64,000 bases of DNA from positions 1 through 64,000 of the forward strand of contig NZ_JAKKSL010000003.1 of the NCBI RefSeq assembly GCF_022669015.1, read 5' to 3'. The translations under genes and the position numbers were made by a program. The stretch is from Colwellia maritima. Lineage in GTDB: Bacteria > Pseudomonadota > Gammaproteobacteria > Enterobacterales > Alteromonadaceae. The notes under the pieces are model-generated. The model was not told where the DNA came from. It saw nothing but the letters and a program-made list of their open reading frames with translations, and did not search any database. Below, one piece after another: positions 59,989 to 64,000 of the stretch (positions are counted from its first letter, which is position 1; every line of letters starts with the position of its first letter).

Positions 59989-60389
59989 TATGCACTACCT
60001 CCCGAAATAACACTTTTTAGGGCTTTTATTTTTCCATTCAAAAACTGAACGCCCGCTTGATACTCTAATGAATTTTCTAGATACAAGTTTCGTTCCACTT
60101 GCACATCTACCGTATTACCGTCTCCGGTATCTGGTTGATCTGGCGTGCGAAAATCAACGCTATTATTTATTTCAGTTCGAACATCAAAATGTTTTGCATG
60201 GGTTTTATTCATGCCCGCTTGTTGTTGATGATTGGCTTGTTGCATCGCTTTTTGAAAGTCCATCCCCTTTGCTTTGTAGCCAGGGGTATCGGCATTAGCA
60301 ATATTGCCGCCGATCACTTCTGCCCGCTTAGCACGCAAAAGCATACCTTGTGCGTGAAGTTCAAAACCTTTGTCAAAGCTAATAGCCAT
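59988..60389 (-). CDS. flgB: Proximal rod protein FlgB
   Basis: An intact 133-aa rod protein: 'LRAKRAEVIGGNIANADTPG', 'YKAKGMDFQKAMQQA', 'GDGNTVDVQVERNLYLENSL' and 'EYQAGVQFLNGKIKALKSVI'. It is the first gene of the flgBCDE unit. Confidence 0.96.
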   Translation of the reverse strand: MAISFDKGFELHAQGMLLRAKRAEVIGGNIANADTPGYKAKGMDFQKAMQQANHQQQAGMNKTHAKHFDVRTEINNSVDFRTPDQPDTGDGNTVDVQVERNLYLENSLEYQAGVQFLNGKIKALKSVISGGSA

Positions 60390-60426
60390 AATAACGTACC
60401 GTCAATTATATTTAACGATATGTAAT

Positions 60427-60441
60427 ACAATATTTATGCCA
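60427..60441 (-). promoter_or_regulatory. Weak sigma-54 promoter candidate for flgB
   Basis: Minus-strand TGGCATAAATATTGT has TGGCA and correct spacing, but the -12 element reads TTGT instead of TTGC. It is placed 38 bp upstream of flgB, where such a promoter is expected. Given the local error rate the base should be rechecked. Confidence 0.45.
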
Positions 60442-60593
60442 ACAAAAATAATAAGGGGAGGTGAAATAACGATAAATGAGAGGAGTATGTTGATTTACGT
60501 TTCAATAAATGAAAAAGCGTTTAATAATGTGTAAGTATTGTATGAGGCTAATAGTGAATAGACAATATAATAAACCCCGCAGTTATCAGTACT

Positions 60594-60629
60594 TACACGT
60601 TTTACACGTTTTACACGTTTTACACGTTA
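60594..60629. repeat. 9-bp tandem repeat at the cheR stop codon
   Basis: tacacgttt occurs three times perfectly, followed by tacacgtta. The last copy contains the cheR stop codon (60627-60629 on the minus strand). Confidence 0.9.
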
Positions 60630-61456
60630 CTTTTTCTGATAAATAATGCCGGGGTTACAGCGTATCATATTAAAATTATCATTTAAGCCTGAGAGAGATT
60701 CTGATGCACCTAAAAATAAATATCCGCCTTCATTTAAAGCGCCATGAATTTGACTTAAGATGCGCGCTTTTATCTCTGGCGCAAAATAAATAAGTACGTT
60801 CCGACAAAAAATAATATCAAATCGTCCCATTAAACTGTAACTATTAAGCAAGTTAAGAGAACGAAATGTAACCATTTTTTTCACTTCGTCTTTAACTTTT
60901 AACATCCTGTTGTCGCCATTTTCAAAAAAAGCTTCTTTCTTTCTTCTGATAAACCACGCGCTAAGGCCAGTGAGTCATATTGACCACGCTTACAATGTTC
61001 AAGCATGGTAGTTGAAATATCAGTGCCAACAACCTCTATACCTCTAGCAAAAGAGCCGGGATGATTTTTTTGATATTCTAAAATTGATATAGCAATAGAA
61101 TACGGTTCTTGCCCTGAAGAACTTGCCGCCGACCATATTTTAACGGGCGTTCTTTTGTTTGAGAACACAGGTAACACTTTGTTTTGAAGTAATCTAAAGG
61201 GATATTCGTCACGAAACCATAGTGTTTCATTCGTGGTCATTGCATCAATCACTGCTGCACGTAATTGCCGTTCAGCAGATGATAACGTACGCGTAACTAA
61301 CTCTTCGAGCGAATTAAGATCAAATTTATTTAGCAAGGGCGACAAACGGCTTTTTACCAAATATTGCTTATTTTCACCTAATACAATACCGCATTGTTGC
61401 TCTAAAAATTCGCTAATTTTATGATAACTTTTGTCATCAAGTTCTCTTGATAGCAC
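60627..61456 (-). CDS. cheR: Chemotaxis methyltransferase CheR, one frame break
   Basis: CheR methylates chemoreceptors with S-adenosylmethionine. 'FLEQQCGIVLGENKQYLVKS', 'MTTNETLWFRDEYPF', 'IWSAASSSGQEPYSIAI', 'VVGTDISTTMLEHCKRGQYD' and 'FDIIFCRNVLIYF' are all typical. The start is GTG 61456 after AGGAAG. The frame breaks in the A7 run at 60924-60930; one more base gives 'FFENGDNRMLKVKDEV'. Corrected length is 276 aa. Confidence 0.94.
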
Positions 61457-61500
61457 TATAGCTTCTTCCTAATATATCTATTCATATGTCCATATCTTCA

Positions 61501-62422
61501 TCAAGAATGATTCAACCATTTTTTAACTGCCGTGGCTAATTCATCAGGGTGAAATTTAGGAATAAAATCTTCAGCGCCAACTTTTGCAACCATAGCATTA
61601 TTAAACACGCCACTTAACGAAGTATGTAAGATAATAGGCATTTTAGCCATTCGCTCATTTCCTTTTACTTCCGCTGTTAAGGTATAACCATCCATTTCTG
61701 GCATTTCTATATCAGAAACCATCAAAGCGACTTTTTCAGTAATGCTATGTTCACACGTTTCTGCAATAGCTAAAAGTTGATCTAAGGCATCTTGACCATT
61801 TTTTGCCAATGCCATTTTAATACCTAAAGGCTCTAATGCTCTTTTTACTTGGTTACGGGCGACCGTTGAATCGTCTGCAATCATAACTATACGTTCACCA
61901 AGCTCTACACCAACGCTTTCATCAGCCACGCCATCACTTAGGTCTGTTGAAACAGGACTAATTTCATTGAGCACTTTTTCAACATCCAAAATAGAAACCA
62001 TTTGATTATCTATTTCAGTAACAGCGGTTAAGTAACTGGATTTTCCCCCTCTGGCGGTGGCATCATATCCTTCCAACTTAGGGTAACAATGCGCTCTACC
62101 CCCGCAACAAGGAAACCTTGAACACTACGATTATACTCAGCAATGATAATAAATGACTCATCTGTTTGAGTAATAGAGGGGCCACCGATAGCTTTACTCA
62201 TATCAATAATTGAAATAGTTTGCCCTCGAATATGCGCAACACCTTTTATAAAAGGGTCTTGTTTTGGTAATTGCGTCAATTTAGGACACTGCAAAACTTC
62301 TCTTACTTTAAAAACGTTAATACCAAAACGCTGTCTGCCTACTAGCTTAAAAAGTAGTAATTCGAGTCTATTTTGCCCAACAAGTTGTGTACGTTGGTTA
62401 ACCGAATCTAATATACCACCAT
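61501..62422 (-). CDS. cheV: Chemotaxis protein CheV (CheW-receiver fusion), two frame breaks
   Basis: CheV couples receptors to CheA and can be phosphorylated. The start is ATG 62422 with a GAGG site; 'ILDSVNQRTQLVGQNRLELL' is the CheV N-terminus. The CheW domain includes 'KGVAHIRGQTISIIDMSKAI' and 'ERIVTLSWKDM'. The receiver domain has 'MIADDSTVARNQVKRAL' and 'LMVSDIEMPEMDGYTLT'. Breaks lie at 62419-62420, just after the start, and in the C5 run at 62045-62049. The corrected protein has 307 aa. It lies next to cheR, as in Vibrio and Shewanella. Confidence 0.93.
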
Positions 62423-62677
62423 AAAAACCTCATTTGTAATCAAGTAATATAATAGTTACCCTAAAAATTCAAAGAAAAGGCACAATTCTTGATTGTATTT
62501 ATTATATGTTAAAAAAGTGACAAAAAATTGATACTTAGCAAGCTTTCACTTTTTAAGTAATTTTTATTACGCGTATTAATAAACTTATATCACAGAACTG
62601 ATGTAATATATAACTATGCCAACTTTAATTTAAGCATAGTTGAGTATTTGAATTAACCTAGCGATAAACGACAAAAT

Positions 62678-63382
62678 ATGCGAATGATCAACGTTTTTTT
62701 ATTTTTATTATTATCTATAATGCCTATTTTGACATTATCTCCATTGGTAAGCTATGCAACCACATGGGATAGTGCTTATATAGAGTCGTTTGCCAAAAAA
62801 TTTCTTGAGGACGAAATAGCACCGCCAGAAGACGGTAAAATATTTTTTGACATTGCTGACATTGACCCAAGAATCATTATCAAACCTTGCCAAATACCTC
62901 TTACAGCAAATATACCTGAAAACACCGACCGTAGAAACGTTAATGTTAAAATAAGTTGCGAAGATGCAACACCTTGGCAAATGTATCTCCCTGCAAAAAT
63001 AGAAAGAACTTTTGCGGTTGTTATAGCCACCAGTACCATTGCCAAAGGAGCAACCTTAACGAAAGACAATATCGCTATTGAATATATTGCAAACAATAGA
63101 ATTCGCGGCGAACGACTAACCGATATCAACGCAGTTTTAGGCAGTAAAGCAGAAAAAAGAATTGGCGAAAATTACCCTATTACTCGAAGAAATGTGTGTT
63201 TGGTTTGTAAAGGTGACACCATAACCATCATCGCAAAAAGTAAAAACTTCATGATAAAAACCAAAGGTGTGGCACTAAGTTCAGGCAATTTATATGAACA
63301 GATCAGTGTTGAAAATTCGAGTTCGGGACGGATAATCAAACCTAAAATCAGTGGTGTTAATCAAGTCACGATTAATCTATAA
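62678..63382 (+). CDS. flgA: P-ring assembly chaperone FlgA
   Basis: An intact 234-aa periplasmic protein with a signal peptide ('INVFLFLLLSIMPILTLSPL'). The C-terminal SAF-type domain shows 'VVIATSTIAKGATLTKDNIA', 'ITRRNVCLVCKGDTITIIAK' and 'GVALSSGNLYEQISVENSSS'. FlgA helps FlgI form the P ring. It is divergent from cheV across 255 bases. Only a poor sigma-54-like match (62478-62492) is seen in that gap. Confidence 0.93.
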   Translation: MRMINVFLFLLLSIMPILTLSPLVSYATTWDSAYIESFAKKFLEDEIAPPEDGKIFFDIADIDPRIIIKPCQIPLTANIPENTDRRNVNVKISCEDATPWQMYLPAKIERTFAVVIATSTIAKGATLTKDNIAIEYIANNRIRGERLTDINAVLGSKAEKRIGENYPITRRNVCLVCKGDTITIIAKSKNFMIKTKGVALSSGNLYEQISVENSSSGRIIKPKISGVNQVTINL

Positions 63383-63458
63383 TTTTCAAGCAGAAACATA
63401 ATCTTTCCTAGATAATTTTTTCTATTTAAAAATACTTTACGTATGTTAAAATTTTTAT

Positions 63459-63485
63459 TTAAGTTATTATCTTTTTTGCCGATAT
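63459..63485 (+). promoter_or_regulatory. FliA (sigma-28) promoter of flgM
   Basis: TTAAGTTA, 11 bp, GCCGATAT matches the sigma-28 consensus with the -10 core GCCGAT exact and correct spacing, 49 bp upstream of flgM. FliA control of its own inhibitor gene is the usual arrangement. Confidence 0.75.
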
Positions 63486-63534
63486 AAGGTTAGAAAGTAA
63501 ATTTTTAAAGCGCACCTTACCGTAGGGTATTATT

Positions 63535-63843
63535 ATGACTATAAATATCAATAACTTGAACAACAAAACTCAAGTTCACCAAAATCAGCAAACACAAGTT
63601 AAGCAAGATGCTTCTCAAGCGGCAACGACAAATACGCAAGTTAAGCATGCAGCACATGACTCTGTTTCGTTAACGCCACAAGCTAAACAACTTAGTGAAT
63701 TGCAAAAAAAAGCAAATGACTTACCCACCATTGATCAGCAAAAAATTGATGAGTTAAGAAAAACAATCGCTTCGGGAGACTATAAAATTGATCCCCAAAA
63801 GCTTGCGGCAAGTATTGCTAGTTTTGAATTTGATTTGCTTTAG
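63535..63843 (+). CDS. flgM: Anti-sigma-28 factor FlgM
   Basis: An intact 102-aa FlgM. A Gln-rich, disordered N-terminal half precedes 'DSVSLTPQAKQLSELQKKA', 'IDQQKIDELRKTIASGDYKI' and 'DPQKLAASIASFEFDL', the FliA-binding region. FlgM holds FliA inactive until it is exported through the completed hook-basal body. Confidence 0.94.
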   Translation: MTININNLNNKTQVHQNQQTQVKQDASQAATTNTQVKHAAHDSVSLTPQAKQLSELQKKANDLPTIDQQKIDELRKTIASGDYKIDPQKLAASIASFEFDLL

Positions 63844-63900
63844 TATGATATGTGCCTCAAACTATGAGTTTAAGTGTGTTTATTAACGCAAGGTGCTCAT

Positions 63901-64000
63901 ATGTCAGCTTCATCTGAATCAAAAGAATTACTAGCTCAACAATACTCCCAATTACAAGCGCTTGAACAAGTTATTATTGATGAAAAACACATTTTACAGC
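63901..64000 (+). CDS. flgN: FlgN chaperone, 5' part only
   Basis: An open frame from ATG 63901 runs to the window end ('MSASSESKELLAQQYSQLQA', continuing 'LEQVIIDEKHILQ'). The helical, Gln/Leu-rich start and its place 57 bp after flgM match FlgN, the chaperone of FlgK and FlgL. The gene is cut by the window edge. Confidence 0.75.
   Translation, partial: MSASSESKELLAQQYSQLQALEQVIIDEKHILQ

Noticed and set aside
1..62422. Programmed ribosomal frameshifting as a common explanation for the split genes
   Set aside because: There is no shared slippery heptamer with a downstream structure. Breaks need +1 and -1 in roughly comparable numbers, occur in rod, export, chemotaxis and metabolic genes alike, and mostly sit in simple homopolymers.
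7940..62422. Decay of a non-functional flagellar locus
   Set aside because: Apart from the flagellin relic there are no large deletions, insertion sequences or in-frame stops. Sequence after each break stays conserved, and non-flagellar genes (thiL, mlaA, zapE) carry the same kind of break.
62478..62492. AGGCACAATTCTTGA as a sigma-54 promoter for flgA
   Set aside because: The GC of the -12 element is replaced by GA, and it lies about 186 bp from the start. Kept only as a remark.
1..64000. CRISPR arrays, transposases, prophage genes, tRNA or rRNA genes
   Set aside because: None seen. No regularly spaced long repeats, no transposase or integrase motifs and no tRNA-like cloverleaf were noticed on either strand.

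Overview
The window is a stretch of AT-rich gammaproteobacterial chromosome. It looks like a marine Alteromonadales member, most likely Colwellia or a close relative. That placement is inferred from gene order (flgN-M-A / cheV-cheR-flgB..L / flagellins-flaG-fliD / flrABC / fliE..K / fliL..R-flhB / flhA-flhF-flhG-fliA-cheYZAB), from FlrA/FlrB/FlrC regulators, from sigma-54 promoters, and from ParC/ParP and DUF2802 genes after cheB. Nearly all of it is one polar-flagellum and chemotaxis locus, with a short housekeeping flank at the left.

Layout. 1-7851: DUF2884 protein (cut by the window edge), zapE, dbpA, a small DUF2986 gene, a ribosome hibernation factor, pgpA-thiL-nusB-ribH and mlaA. 7940-20298: chemotaxis and placement block (DUF2802, cheW, parP, parC, motD, motC, cheB, cheA, cheZ, cheY, fliA, flhG, flhF). 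20419-28382: export apparatus and switch (flhA, flhB, fliR, Q, P, O, N, M, L). 28526-36931: fliK, J, I, H, G, F, E. 37177-41581: regulators flrC, flrB, flrA. 41894-43608: a plus-strand island holding a 5'-truncated flagellin relic, an unrecognised 94-aa gene, fliS and a fliT-like gene. 43669-48950: fliD, flaG and two long flagellins. 49145-60389: flgL to flgB. 60627-62422: cheR and cheV. 62678-64000 on the plus strand: flgA, flgM and the start of flgN.

Regulation readable from the sequence. GG-N10-GC sigma-54 elements precede fliE, flrB, flhA, fliK, flgF, one flagellin and the 94-aa gene. FliA (sigma-28) elements precede the other flagellin and flgM. This fits the Vibrio-type hierarchy: FlrA + sigma-54 to FlrB/FlrC, then hook-basal body, then FliA/FlgM to late genes.

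Data quality. About 35 single-base frame breaks interrupt 25 otherwise conserved genes, including housekeeping ones. For most I identified a one-base correction that restores the family sequence. Deletions fall mostly in homopolymers. Most insertions fit one extra A after CC. I read these as sequencing or assembly errors, annotate each gene over its full reconstructed span, and note the break points. The 5'-truncated flagellin cannot be explained this way and looks like a real relic.
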